From Vitis vinifera (taxonomy: Eukaryota; Streptophyta; Magnoliopsida; Vitales; Vitaceae): 64,000 nt of DNA. Positions 46,376 to 59,567 of the stretch are shown here, in pieces (position 1 is the stretch's first letter; every line of letters begins with the position of its first letter). Location of the stretch: the NCBI RefSeq assembly GCF_030704535.1, contig NC_081817.1, positions 3,177,001 to 3,241,000 of the forward strand. Reading direction: 5' to 3'. The translations under genes were made by a program, and so were the position numbers. Under the pieces are notes generated by a model. That model was not told the origin of the DNA. It saw only the letters and a program-made list of their open reading frames with translations, and did no database searches.

Positions 46376-49300
46376 ATGGTGTTGAAGAAGAAGCAAGATT
46401 ACGGATTCAATGGATTCCATGTCTCCACTATACCTAGAGCCCCCAGATCAATTAGGGTAAGCATCCACTGCAATTCCAGGGTTCCTTAATGATTGCCGTC
46501 ATGCTGAAACATTGCTCTAACTTGTAACTCTTGGCTACGGTTTCAGAGGAGGGGCTCAATTAAGAAGCCAGTTGAGGACAGCCAAATCTGTGCAATTGAT
46601 TTGCTAGCCACTTTAGCTGGCAAGTTATTGCAGGAGAGTGAAAGTTCTTCTGCTTCTAGCAATGTGGCAGCTGGAAAAGATCGGCTTAACATCAGTAAAG
46701 ATGGAATTAAACAGGAATTACAAGATGATGATAAACCATTGAAAGGAGAGTGCCTTGATCAGGGAAGCTGTGAAGGGATTGTCTTTGTCTCTAAGCTTGC
46801 CTCTCAAGACCTCAGTCCAAAGTATACTGTGAAGCAATTTCCACATGCTGTGCATGATGCTGTTTTGGATTGCACCTCAACAGTTGCAAGTCCTGATTAC
46901 TTAGACAAAGTTGGTTGTGATGTGATGGTAACTTGCAAAAGCAAGAATATATTTGGAAAAGTTCCTTGTAAAGTTGAGAGAGGCTCCCCTGATTGTGGGG
47001 AAACTTGTGGTGATTTAGAGAACGGAGCAGAAATAAGACAAGACGCTGAAGGGGAGGAGAGTGGAGGTTTGACCATGGCCAATAGATGCAGTTCAAAAGA
47101 TTCAGTTGAACTTTGTATGAAAAATCCTGCACAAATCAATTCAGACAGTAATGTCAAGTTGTCCTTGAACAGGGACTCCATTCCTAATGCTTCTTTTCCG
47201 AAGCATAGGAATGATGTAAAGATAGGTATTATAGATGATGACGAAAACTCTTATAGGTGCAATCAACATGGCACCAAAATAAAGGCCTTTAGGTCATCTC
47301 CGTGTATCGGAGACCAAAGAATAAGGAAATTACTTACATCTAGATACTGGAAAGTAGCTCCAAAATTGAAGGATTGTGAACTATCAAACACTGGTAAGCA
47401 TTTTTTTGTTTGAACAAAAGCCTCAAATATTTCATGTTAATCTTTTTAAAATTCATGTGATCTTTTATTGAATCCATAATTTTGCAATTTTAGATGGGGG
47501 AATAAAGCCTGTTTTCCGCAAAAGGAAATTTTGTGGCACCCGAAAAAGATATCAGCGTGAAACTACTTTTAAGAGGAGGAAATTGTTTGAACGCCACATG
47601 GTAGTGGCGTCTGATGGAGGGATCAGCAGTGAAAGTGTTACCAATTCGCCTGAAAAGAACATGAACACAGAGATGGGTGGCTCTGCTGCAATGTTGCATG
47701 GAGGTGATTTTGAGCTCATGCCTTGTATTATCTTTATCTTGATTTAAGGTTCATGATGTTCTGTAGTTCTGGCTCAATTAATTATTGTTTTCCTATGCAG
47801 TAAGTGGGTTATCATCTTCAGTTATAAGTCATCAAGCATCATTCAATTCAGGGGATTCTCATGGTATAGAACCTTTGGTGGATTGATGTACATTTAATCT
47901 TTTGACTTGAGATCCACAAGGTTCTTACATGCGCTATGTTTCTTTATTCAGTGAAGTTTAGCATTAAGTCCTTCAGGGTACCGGAGCTTTTTATTGAGGT
48001 TCCTGAAACTGAAACTATTGGTGCATTGAAGGTGTGTAATTCTGTAGATACCTCCAACACACACGCACAAAAAAAAAAAAAAAAAGGAATAAAATAAAAC
48101 ACTATGATGTTTCAAATTTAGTATCTCCTTTTATTTTGCATGAACCTAAAATTGGACAGGTCTGCTATGTTAAAGTTCTTCACTTGCTGATTCTACAAAA
48201 ATCTGTTTCCAGTTTAATCTTACATTTTACATTGGAGCTGTTATTTTTTGGCCTTTTGTTCTTCTCATTATATCCTTTGACTCCTTTCAAGTGATAATGA
48301 ATATTGCGCTTAGCATTTACCGTATTGGCATTAAATTTCAATTGGCAACTTGTTTCTTGAGGCTTTATTGTTGCTGAGTATCTAATTGTGCATTATTGGT
48401 GTTTTATGATTTTTCCATAGAGGACAGTTATGGAGGCAGTGAATTCTATATTTGGAGGTGGATTACATGTGGGGATGTTTCTTCAAGGGAAGAAGGTTAG
48501 AGATGACTACAAAACTCTACGGCAGACTGGTATATCTCACAATGACAATCTGGACACCTTGGGATTTGCATTGGAGCCAAGTCCTATCCACCCATCTCCA
48601 CCTTTGCATACTGAAGATCCACCTTTCTTGTTACCATCTGACACATCTCAGCTTTTAACCAGGTAATGCAAATGCATGATAGACTTTTTCTTTGACTAAT
48701 TCGTAACATCAAAAACTCACAGAGATTATAAAATTTGTCCTTTTTTCTGCTATGCATGATCATTTCTTGTTTAATTGGTCTTTCTGATTATTCCCTTATT
48801 TTTATTTTTTATCTTCCCTTTCAAGCCAATTCTCTAAATTTTAGTTGGTTAGACATTTAAAGATGAAAAGACATTTCTTTGGGCATCAAAATTTGAGTTC
48901 TCTATCCTTTAGTAGCATTAAAAGGCCTGAAAGATCACAGATCTGGCTATTTCTCATAGTGCACAAAATTAATGCAGACCAGGTTGGTGACATTCTATGG
49001 TCATCACATTGTTATTAATATTTTGAAGAAGTGGTATGACATTGTTTTGGGTAGGATGAAAATGGTGTCTCTGTGTAAAATGGCTATGTCGAGTGTGTTG
49101 TCACTTTAACTAATATCATATGGCTTTATCTCCAGGTCCCCAGATCCTCCCACTTTTGATTCAGGGTTTTCTGATGCCACACCTGATCCTTCTCCACTGA
49201 CCAATTTGGGCAATCAAGTTGAAAAAATTCATGATTCAGTTCCCTCTCCTACTGACATACTGACAGACAAAACAATGCCGGATTCCAGAGCACTGGTTGC

Positions 49301-50238
49301 TGTTCCTGCAATGAGCTTGGAGGCACTAGCTGTGGTTCCAATGAACATGAAAACTAATCGAGCTGACCTTGTACAGCGTCGTACTAGGAGACCTTTCTCT
49401 GTATCAGAAGTTGAAGCACTGGTTCATGCAGTTGAGGAACTTGGAACTGGAAGGTTTGATGATTGCCTCCATCACATCTTTCATTGTTATATCTCTGACT
49501 CGTTTCCCCCACCTCACACACAACATTACTTTGGGTTCAATGAAGAGGATTTTATTTTTTGTTGGTTGGCATTTGGAGTTCCCACAATCTTTCTGCTCTG
49601 CAGGTGGCGTGATGTTAAACTGCGTGCTTTTGATAATGCAAAACATCGAACTTATGTAGATTTGAAGGTGAGGAATCTATTTTGCTATTTCACAGTACAC
49701 AACTGGACAAAACCTCTTGTCTCATAGTGGCTGCAGAATTCAAGTTGCTCCTATTATTTTATGCTAGAAGTGTTCATTCTTTTGATTTGGTTCTCATAAA
49801 CTGTGATTATTGCCTAGGTGAGAATTTTTTCCCTCCTGTTAAGAAAATGAATTCTTTGCCTTGGTATTGACCAACAAATATTTCATGGGCTCTGGATTCT
49901 AGTATGTGAAAGCAAATGAACCACATGGGTTGTTTTTATATAAATAGATAACCTAGCTTATGGATGTCTATGTGCATAGATAAATTTATGGTTGATGCCA
50001 CATGATGTGCATTTGCATTTGTGTGCAGGATAAATGGAAAACACTGGTTCACACGGCAAGAATCTCCCCTCAGCAAAGAAGGGGAGAACCCGTGCCCCAG
50101 GAGGTCTTGGACAGAGTCCTGTCTGCCCATGCTTACTGGTCTGAACATCAAGCTAAGCAACATGGTAAACATCAGGTTGGAACTCTGAGGATCACAGGTC
50201 CTCTGGCTGAAAGAGATGGAATTGGACAAGATATCTAA
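46376..50238 (+). CDS. Telomere repeat-binding protein (TRP/TBP, TRF-like)
   Basis: Nine coding exons join in frame: 46376-46456, 46547-47393, 47494-47703, 47801-47863, 47952-48031, 48421-48662, 49136-49453, 49604-49667 and 50029-50238; about 704 residues. The N-terminus (MVLKKKQDYGFNGFHV, RRRGSIKKPVEDSQICAIDLLATLAGKLL) is conserved in the plant family. A ubiquitin-like domain follows (about 401-500, VKFSIKSFRVPELFIEVPET). The C-terminal Myb domain (about 588-650) starts RRPFSVSEVEALVHAVEELGTGRW and contains the telomere-box helix VDLKDKWKTLVHTA, with the plant C-terminal extension after it. These proteins bind double-stranded TTTAGGG repeats as dimers in the nucleus and help control telomere length. 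All splice sites are GT-AG. It is complete and likely functional. The subtype within the TRP family is not certain. Confidence 0.95.
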
Positions 50239-50410
50239 TTGTTATGATGTACAAAAAAAACTGACAGGAATAGAGAAGAAAACTGTAAAAATGAATGAAA
50301 TTGATGTAACATTCAGAGTCACCATCATTCATTGCCGGGTTTTCCCTTGTGGAGAGGTTGGCCCCTTGTAAATCATTTGCTGAAATAAAAACATTCTAAC
50401 GGAATCTTTG
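50239..50410 (+). terminator. 3'UTR and poly(A) signal of telomere-binding protein gene
   Basis: AATAAA at 50384-50389 lies about 150 bp after the stop, preceded by TTGTAAAT-type upstream elements. Confidence 0.6.
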
Positions 50411-50878
50411 GTTCTTTGGATTCATTTCTTCTCTACTTAATTGTTGTCGCTGAAAAAACTGATGAACAGAAACAAATCAATGGAGTTTAGAAGATTTTTA
50501 TTTTCTTTCGTGTAATTATATTTTTCTTCTGCAATTCCTTATTTGGTTCTTGGGCTGTGAGTCTAATGTATTCATTGTTGTCATGATAGGCATGTCATTC
50601 AGAGCGTTTTGTGAAGCTAGGGTGCGTTTGGCAAGGGGAATAAAAATACGAATATGAAATGAGAATAAAAGTAAAAATCATAATACCATATTGAAGAGAA
50701 ATCAAATTTTTGAGAAGTGAATTTTAGTTTTTAGGAGAGCAAATTTTCCAAACCTAATAATGATTATAAATAAGAAAATGAACTGAACTTTTCATTTTCT
50801 TTCTTTATTTCCAACCATTTTACTAGTGGCTTTTTTGTTTTTTTGTTTGTTAAGGTTGTATATCATAGACTTATAGCA

Positions 50879-52560
50879 TGTTGAAAAAACCACGATAAAT
50901 AATAATAATGGGGAGAAGAGAATGAGAGAGTGAAAATAGAAAACACAAGACGCATGATGATTTATATGGTTCGATGTAAAGTTTTCATCCACGGGCGAAA
51001 ATGAAGAAGAACTTCTATTATTGTTGAAAGAGATTACAAACTATAGCTCTCAAATCCCAAGTCCTAATTACATTAAAAAAAAAAGTATCAAACATTTTAT
51101 ACCATTGCCTATGATATTGCTTCAAACCATAGAGAGATTTTTTTTAACAAACAAACATAGTCTTCCTTTCCCGAAATAATGGATCCTTAGGTTGATACAT
51201 ATAAATTTATTCTTTCAACTCACCAAGTAGAAAAACGGTCTTGACATCGAGTTGCTCTAATTCTAAATCAAATAAAACAACCATAACAAGTAACACCTTG
51301 ATTGAACTATGTTTCACAACTAGAGAAAACACTTCGTTGAAGTCTACACTCTTCTTTTGTATGTAACCCTTTGTCACTAAGCGTCCTTTGAACCTAACAT
51401 CCTCCACTCCTAGAGTTCCTTTCTTTCTTTTGAAGACCAATTTGCAACCAATAATCTTTTGATTTTTAGGTTTCTCAACTATTTGCCAAGTATGGTTCTT
51501 TTGAAGACATTTATAGCAACAACCAATAAGTACAAGGTTCCTAATTTTCAATGTTTTTTGCCACACTAAGTACATAAACAACTAAATTTGCTTAAGTATA
51601 TTTTTGAGATGATTTAATTTTATTCTCATTCTATCTTTGGCCAAACTATATTGTTGTTCTTGTGGTGTATTTTCTTTATCATTAAGATGTCGTACTTTTT
51701 TTTTCCTTTGACTTTATTGAAATATTTCCTTCTATGATTCTTAAAGCTTTAGACACAAACTCCACATTTTCTCTTACATTGGAGTTATTTTCTACATTAA
51801 ATTGCTCTTTTCTAAGATTCAATATTGCAGACTCATTAAAAGTTACATCCTTACTAATAAGAAATTTGGAGAATTTTGAATAAGGGCACCATAACCTCTA
51901 CCCTTTCATTCCATCAGCATATCCTAAAAATATGCATTATTTTCTTGTCCTTGGTTTCAACTTATCTTCATTCACATAAGTATAAGTAGGACAACAAAAA
52001 ATTCTTAAATTAACATAACTAGCTAAAGGAGGAACCAAACCATACATTTTCAAGAATCTTACAATTAATACGAATGGAATAAAATTTATTCACAAGATAA
52101 TGAGCTAAATTTATTGTTTTGGACAATCCTTTTTGAACCAATAAGACACACATCTTAAAGTATCATAAACTGAAATAGTTTTTTCCATTAAACTTCTCAA
52201 CCTCAAACTTTCCTGCCATTCTATGTCTAATAATCTGTGCTCTAATGTCAATTTGTTATGAAAAACCTTGATAAAGAATAATAATAGGAGAAGATAATAA
52301 GAGAACAAAAACATAGAACACTAACAAAGTATACAACGATTTATGTGGTTCATCTTAAAACCTACAGCCATAGGTAAAGACGAAGAAAAACTTCTATTAT
52401 TGTTGAAGGAGATTACAACTTATAGGTTCTAAATCCCAAAGGCCTAATTACACCCAAAAAAAGATACTCTATCTCTAAGTCAAAATTTCTTCCTATACAT
52501 TTCCCTAATTACATAGAAAGATTTCATATATAAAACTAATTGTATAATAGGAAGTTCTCT
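50879..52560 (-). mobile_element. Tnt1-like copia remnant with internal deletions
   Basis: Two diverged LTR copies start TGTTGAAAAAACC (50879) and TGTTATGAAAAACC (52254) and share AGAACTTCTATTATTGTTG-type sequence. The left LTR is cut near 51085 and joins directly to reverse transcriptase sequence. A degenerate tRNA-iMet primer site (TGACATTAGAGC) lies inside the right LTR. Minus-strand coding starts with a gag N-terminus (FEVEKFNGKNYFSLW, from 52219), then jumps to integrase C-terminal words (near 51900-52050), then reverse transcriptase. So most of gag, the protease and the integrase core are deleted. Confidence 0.85.
51207..51581 (-). pseudogene. Copia reverse transcriptase N-terminal fragment
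   Basis: Reads NHTWQIVEKP, KLVFKRKKGTLG, RFKGRLVTKGYIQKKSVDFNEVFSLVVKHSSIK and LEQLDVKTVFLLGELKE, the classic first third of the RVT_2 domain. The catalytic YVDD part is missing because the fragment runs into the truncated LTR. Confidence 0.9.
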
Positions 52561-54825
52561 TATATGAATATACTCTATTAGAAAACTATTAATAACTTTC
52601 CAATTGACTTAAAATAGAATCTAAAACGCTTTTCAATACATAAAATGAAGTGAATGGAATGACAGAGGATGTTCTTTTTTTCTTTTAGCTAGACTCAAAA
52701 CCTCTTTCTATAAATTTATTTCTAAAGACATTTTAACTTTAAATTTTTAAGTTTTGTTTATTATCGTGTTCATTGACTTAAGTAAACTTTTTAGGTTAAA
52801 ATTTTTAGCCAAAAGAACAGTCCTTGTTCCAATGCAAAAAGTTCATAGCCCCACCCGGTACTTTGAACACTTGGAAATTGTTGGTATATGGATTTTTGAT
52901 GTGGATAAATAGTTGGGTGAGTTTAATATTACCTCATCTTATTGATTGGTGATTGAGTAAACCAATTGACTCGATCGGAACAAGCTTTTGCAATTAAGGG
53001 TAACTGAGAGATCCTTGATTATGACCCTTCGATGATTAAATTAGCTTGAAATTGTTCAACGAAACTTGCATGAAATGATTGGTTCTAAGCTAGGAGCTCA
53101 ACCTCTCCACCATATGAGGAGTGTGAAGTTAGAGGAGTATGCAATTGAGAATGAGAGGTAGATTGGGTTATAGAGGATAAGAACAAGATTGCCTTTGCTT
53201 GAGACGAGGTTGATCTTATGCAATTGTTATTAACCTAAGCATAGTCAGTTGCTTGTAGTCAAGTCGATTAATGCTTGGCTAGTGTAAGGGAGTAGAGCTA
53301 GGTTGCCATTGGGTAGGGACGCGTGGGACAACCATTACATGCAAAGCCTCCTAAGTTTTAACCAGCCAAACCACTAGACTGGACCATAAAACGCCACCCT
53401 AAGGAGAAAAAAGAGGGTGTGTCAAATAGGCCCAAAACTCGGTCAAACTGAGTCCTGAAATTCATCGGATACTCCAACATCCGGGTCATCCTTCAAAAAG
53501 GTAGAAAACAGAGAACATAATGTCTCGTGATTGAGAGTTTCCCCACGTTTGGGGTGAACTAATTGGATTGATCACTCCGATTTTGTGGCTTTGTCTCTGT
53601 TCCTTCCGTGTCAGCCACCGCTACTTGGTCCTTGTCACTTGCTCCTAAATCCCATCAGCTTGAGCCATGTGGCATCCACAATATTCCGGGTCCAAAATCA
53701 ATACAAGACTCTGTCTCCAAAGGTGGCTGTCTAGACTATTAAGGTTCCGTGCCACTTTGGGCTTCAACATCATGGGCATGCATGCTGTACAAGTAATGAA
53801 TAAGAATAGGCACATTCACAACGTGCCAGTTGAAAGGTTGATGATATTTGAAGGCACGGGAGACACTTGATACTAAAAACATCCAAGTGGAGAAGCTAGT
53901 GTCGGTAAGTGCCTAGCTTTTTGGAATAGGGTCTCAGAATTCAATGTCGTGTGTGGCTTGGTCATGACTCCATCTCTTATTATCTCAGTTAAAGGATCCA
54001 AATGCAATTTTTTCTTGATTCACCTGCCTGCCTTTCTTTATTATTGTGGTTGGGCCCAAGGCCAAGGTCAGTAATGTCATCAATTTGAATTAGGCTACCA
54101 GCTGACTTGAATTTGAGACTAATCAAAGTCGAACTCTTACCTAATTTTGCATTGGGGTTTGGGATTGGGATTGATAAGCTGGCTTGGGGTCAGGTGGGAA
54201 ATTAATTGGCTTTTAGGTTTATTTTTGGGTAATGATTCAATCATATTTTTAATTGATTAGGTATTAAGAATTTTGAAAAGTTGAGTTGTACATCATATTT
54301 TTCACCTGCCACCCTCATGTCAACTTTTAATCATCTACCTTCTCTTTCATTTTAGTTTTTATGTCCATGCTAGCTCCTTAGAAGACTTGTGGTATGGTGT
54401 CAATTGATGAAGAGTGTCCTTGCCTTTAGTTGGGTTGAAGTATATATGAGGTTTTGAGCTTGTGGTTGCTTGCGCATTGGGAATTCTATTCCACAAGTTT
54501 AATTTTTTCTCCAAATTTATTCAACACATATTTTATATCAAAATATCCATACATGTAAAATCGAGTTATTGATATATTTATCGAAACTGATATTATATGT
54601 ATATATATAATAAAAAAATACTTTTCATAAAAGTAAATTATAAAAAATTGTAACATTTATTTATTTATAAATATAATATTTTAAATTATTTTACCTATCC
54701 TACCTTGCCCATCGTATTTAAAATCGTTCCAAATAAGAATAAAAATGAATATAAATAATTAAAATAGGGTATGAATAGAGGTCAGCCATCCCAAAGCCCT
54801 GCATTTTAAGAGATTGAAATGTAAT
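52561..54825. other. Intergenic, nothing recognised
   Basis: Moderate-GC stretch at 52900-54000 between AT-rich blocks. It has no domain, LTR pair or RNA gene that I can support. It may be a decayed transposon. The 67-codon frame at 53667-53870 has no relative I recognise. Confidence 0.4.
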
Positions 54826-55202
54826 CCTTGTTTGCAAATTGTTTTTTGTTCTTCATAAGAAAAGAATACAAAAAATATATTTTATAATTATTTTTTTTCT
54901 TCTTAAAAACAAAAAACATGAGGTTTTCAGAGAATATCTTTTAATTATTTTCTATTATTCTCACTTATTTTTTTAGGGTTGTTTTAAGAAATAATTATAC
55001 AAATATCTAGAATGATTAAAAATAAAACATTAGAAATTTTAAATTATTTTAAAAATATATTTAATAATATTAAAAATAGTTTAAAAACATTTTAGGTTTC
55101 TAGATAAATTTTTATTATACAAAAATAAAAAATAATATTTAAAATTTATTCTCGAAAACTATTTTTGAAAATTATTTTCGAAAACAGTTACCAAACAAAT
55201 CC
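54826..55202. mobile_element. Possible MITE with imperfect inverted ends
   Basis: CCTTGTTTGCAAATTGTTTTTT at the left, and CGAAAACAGTTACCAAACAAA at the right read in inverse, are similar at about 14 of 18 positions. The interior is A/T only, with GAAAACTATTTTTGAAAAT-type self-complementary words. Confidence 0.4.
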
Positions 55203-55294
55203 GTATTTACTATTTCTTATTTTTCCTTCATATTTTTGCATCTATTTTCATAAATTGTTCTTCCAAAATATAAATACATATTTGGGACAATTGT

Positions 55295-55879
55295 CTTTTG
55301 GACCTAGTTGGACCCAAAAATTAAATTTTGTTTCATATAAGTTTACTATTTAAGCCCAAGACTTAGAGGAAGTGTGAAAATTGAGAAGAATGATATGAAT
55401 TTTTTATCTTTCCAAAAATAACATTTATTGACTATGAAAAAAAGAGAGTAAAAAAACATTAATTTAAATTTTATTCCTTTTTCAAACCTCGATAAAATTT
55501 AATATAATTTAGTAATTTGGAAAAAAAATACTCCATTTTCCAAAAAAATAAAAATAAATTATTATTATTTAAAAATCAAACATCTTAGAAAATAAATATT
55601 TTTAAAATTATGTATATTAAAAAAAAAAAATATGTCAAATTTATTTTTTTAAAATGGTATATTTTTATAATATATATATTTTTTAAAATTAGTTTTCTAA
55701 AAATAATAAATTTTCAGAATAATTATTAAAAAAAAATTTTAAGATAAAAAAATTTCTCAAATATGGTGGAAAATAGTTTTAAAGAGTATATTGGTCTCTT
55801 TATATTTTATATCATTCTCATCAATTATGCAATTTTTATGAGATAAATCTTAATTTTTGGGCCCAACTGGGTCCAAAAG
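55295..55879. mobile_element. Inverted-repeat element, 585 bp, with 30-bp ends
   Basis: The left end (CTTTTGGACCTAGTTGGACC..., 55295-55324) and the right end (55850-55879, ending CTGGGTCCAAAAG) are inverted copies with about three mismatches in 30 bp. The interior is very AT-rich and non-coding. The ends closely match the promoter palindrome region at 4874-4903. Superfamily is not known. Confidence 0.7.
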
Positions 55880-56284
55880 ACTCCCTACATATTTTCAATA
55901 TATTTTATTATGAAAAAATGATAACAATTTTTATAAGCAATTATAAAAATAGAAGCCATATTTCTCTCCCAATTAATAAAATAATAGTTGAACGTCAGTC
56001 AGATGTAGGCATGAAATTAAGAAATTGCAACGTTGGTAAAGAGAGTGACACTTAGGAAAAAAAAAAAAAGGGGCTACTTCCAAAAGCTTTGTCCTCTTCT
56101 GTCAAGTGGATAGAAGGAAGAATAAAGTATGCTTTGGTGCGGAGGCAAAGCATGAATTCTTCGAATCTATTGAGACTCAAATATCTATTCTCTTAATCAA
56201 ACGGATATGGAATTTTCTTTTTATATTATGAGTCTTTTAACATTATGAATAATTTACAATTTGCATATGATCAGCATATTTTTG

Positions 56285-57480
56285 GTTTTTTTTATAAATT
56301 TAATTATGATCAATTAGTTTTAAAAACATTGATTTTTTCATTTTATTTTATCAAATTGTCACAATTTCTTTTATTAGATAAATTTTAAAATTTCACAAAT
56401 TAATTTTCACTTACTAAAAGGAAATTATCAGCATCATAGCAGCCTTAGAATTTTTTTCTTGGTGACTTTAGAAAACAATTATAGGTTTTTTTTTTTTTTT
56501 TTCTAAATTAGGTGTTTGATAAATTTAAGAAACACTTTTAAAAATCACTTATAGTGTTGAAAAATCATCCGTATTGTTTTCTCGAAAAATATTGTAATTA
56601 TCCTAAAAACACTTTTATTAAAAACCCCTTGAGTATAAATAGTTTCAAATGCAATCTGATAATAAATCTTTGAACCCTCGAATTTGGATAACAAATATCT
56701 TTGACATGTGTTAGATGTGAGCAGTTCAATGCTTGAGTTTATTAGGAACAATAAGAGCTTATTTGATAGTGATTGTAAGAAACGTTTTTAACTCTTCTAA
56801 TACTTAAAGATAAAATTTTTTAAGTGTTAAAAATGTTAGAAATACTTTTATTTCCTTTTTTTTGAAGCGTTTTTTTTAAATTTAATTATGATTAATTAGT
56901 TTTAAAAAGATTGATTTTTTCATTTTATTTTATCAAATTGTCACAATTTTTTTTATTTGATAAATTTTAAAATTTCACAAATTAATTTTATCTTACTAAA
57001 AAGAAATTACTAGCATCATATCAACCTTTAGAGTATGTTATAGTGACTTTAGAAAAAAAAAATTTAGGTTAATTTTTTATTTATTTTAAAATAGGTGTTT
57101 GATAAATTTAAGAAACACTTTTAAAAATATGAAAAATTACCTATAGTGTTGAAAAATCATCTATATTGTTTTCTCAAAAAATATTATAATTATCCTAAAA
57201 ACACTTTTATTAAAACCCCCTTGAGTTGAAACATTGCCAAATACAGTCTTAATCTGATAATAAGTTTTTGAACCATTGGATTTGGATAACAAATATCTTT
57301 GACATATGTTGGATATGAACAATCCGATGCTAGAGTTTATCGGAAACAATAAGAGTTTGTTTGACAGTGATTATAGGAAGTGTTTTTAACCCTTTTAACA
57401 CTTGAAAGATAAAAATTTTCAAGTGTTAAAAGTGATAGAAACGTTTCTTATAATCACTACCAAACGCACTTTAAATATTG
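56285..57480. repeat. Tandem duplication, period about 590 bp
   Basis: Matching words in order: TTTAATTATGAT at 56299 and 56881; ATAGTGTTGAAAAATCAT at 56551 and 57142; TTTGAACC near 56670 and 57268. The spacing drifts from 582 to 598 because of small indels. Confidence 0.85.
57355..57470. mobile_element. Short palindromic MITE-like element
   Basis: GTTTGACAGTGATTATAGGAAG (from 57359) and CTTATAATCACTACCAAACG (57448-57467) are near-perfect inverted copies. Inside, AACACTTGAAAG and CAAGTGTT form a second stem, so the whole 116 bp can fold on itself. A truncated relative is at about 56755-56850. Confidence 0.7.
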
Positions 57481-57554
57481 TACTGGAATAAGAGTTATGA
57501 TATTTATAAAAAAAATTAGACTTAATTATACACTACTTATCCTTATTTATAAAG

Positions 57555-58150
57555 AAGTTATGGCTTTCTATGCAAGAGTGATCGTAATTTTCAAACGTGA
57601 GATAGTTGAGATGAACATGGAAGAATCTCGTACTTTGGGATGCACAATAAAATAGTTAATAAAGTTTGAGCCTTGTGCTGTCAATAAAGCAAAAACAGCC
57701 ATACATATAATATTATTAGTTGCATATATATAGAATGTATACGGCTACGATTCTCGCCCCACCTTCCTTTGTCTAGAACATGTTCGGGTTTTTACATCCT
57801 CTATTCGATTTTTTTTTTTTTAATATTGAATTCTTTTTCAATATTTGAGCGTGCAGTCAAATAATGTTAGGAATTGGGTGGAGCATGTAAGAAAAAGTTA
57901 TGGTTTTCCAAGGAATAGAGATTGTGATTTTCAAACGTGAGCTAGTTGAGATGAACATGGTAGAATTTCATATTTTGGGATGCACAATAACATAGTTAGC
58001 AAAGTTTGAGCTTTGTGCTTTCAATAAAGTTAAAACAACCAAACATATAATATTATTGGTTTTACATAGAATATATACGGTTACTATTTGCCCCACATTC
58101 CTTTGTCTAGAGCGTGTTTAGGTTTTTACAATCTCTATTCAAATTTTCTT
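57555..58150. repeat. Tandem duplication, period about 340 bp
   Basis: TCAAACGTGAG starts at 57591 and 57931. Both copies also carry GATGAACATGG, GGGATGCACAATAA, CATATAATATTATT, CCTTTGTCTAGA and GGTTTTTACA in order. Confidence 0.9.
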
Positions 58151-59315
58151 TTAATATTTAGTTTCTATCACAAATTTGAAAATTTTATAATCTTTTATTG
58201 TTGAGTTGGTTTTTTCATTGTTCTTTCATTCTTGAATTGTTTTGAGATATGATTCTAGAAGATTATTTTAATCATCTTTTCTGCAAACACAATTATAATG
58301 AGGAGGTCAGATGGTCGACCCTTTCTGATAGTCAAGTTAGCTATGAATGATTAGAATATTTATTAGATAGACTATAAATTTTACTAATTACCTCTGGAGG
58401 ACGTTTGCTTTAGGTTTAATAGCACTAACTTTGCATGTGATCATGCCACTTGTATTGTTGTTACAGGTGATAAGGTTATTTTTGCGTTTAATGATAGCTT
58501 GAATAGGGAGCCATTAGTTATATAATTAATATATAGTTTGACTTGTAAGAGAATTAATGTAATGGATATTTGTTATGGTGTTAATGCATAATAAATCTAC
58601 TACATATTCATGATTGACGATAGGTGAATTGTGTAATGAGAATTCTTTAGCCATTGTAATTATAGGAGAAATCATCCTAAGTTGAATACATCATACCAAG
58701 GATGACTCTTTTTTATGGTTACATGATAGAGGTCTTCTAGGTAATGAATTAATGTCATCTCTAATTTATTTTTTGTTTAGTTAACTCATGTCTTTACTAC
58801 GATCAATTGCTTTCAAAGACCATACATCTTCCCCCTTCATTATTTTCTTGTGAAATTAAATTATGACATGAGTGTTAGTTTAAGGCGATCTATTATTTAG
58901 TTGTGAAATGACCCTTTGAATTCTTTGGATATCCCACAAGTTACTCAAGAGTTACTAGATATAGGGTTGCTTTTTTCATTGTTTCTTGTTATTCTTCTAT
59001 TGTTTATATTTTATTTTTGCTTAGGCTTCTTTAAAGGTAATATGTTTGACTTACAATTGTTTGTTCATTGTTTCCATATTCCTTCTAATGTGAAAGTCTA
59101 GGCATTCATTCAAAAGGATGAGGTTCGTGCTTTGTGTTGGAAATGTTTTGTTGTGGTGGAACACTTGAAGACAAGGCTTCATTCGTCTTTGTTGTCATTG
59201 TTGCTACATTTTTCTTTTATGTTAAGGTGCCATTGCATCATTTTAATCCTAACATCATCAAAGATGAAGGTAGTATTTCCTCTTTGTCTCTTTCTTCTCC
59301 TTGTTGAGTTTCTTT
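58151..59315. other. Intergenic, probably decayed gypsy sequence
   Basis: No intact frame. It adjoins the gag fragment to its right and may be the rest of the same element, but I see no protease, RT or integrase motif. Confidence 0.35.
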
Positions 59316-59567
59316 CTAATCAACAAATTCTCTTAACTTTTTGTCTTTGATTAACTCTTCGACATACCATTTTAACTTATAACATTCGTTAATCCAATAC
59401 CCTTGTTTTTCATGGTAATCACATAATCTATTAGGATGTTGTTTAACAAATCTTGCTGTTAATGTTATTGATGGGCTAAATCCATCTAAGATTTTGTTTG
59501 CTTGTAGAATGCATATGAATGACACCTTTAATGACATGTAAGGGGTCATAGACAACCTTATTGACAT
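59316..59567 (-). pseudogene. Ty3/gypsy gag fragment
   Basis: The minus-strand frame reads NRLCDYHEKQGYWINECYKLKWYVEELIKDKKLREFVD. This is the CxxH...H/Y...C-xLK-xIEELI-G-LxEF pattern found after the gag core of many plant gypsy elements. The frame is open for only 83 codons and has lost its LTRs. Confidence 0.75.

Noticed and set aside
49454-49603. Coding continuation between the two Myb exons of the telomere protein
   Set aside because: The Myb helix is continuous only if 49454-49603 is removed as an intron.
52900-53900. Possible gene in the moderate-GC stretch
   Set aside because: No frame over about 67 codons has family resemblance, and there are no paired LTRs or splice-supported exons.
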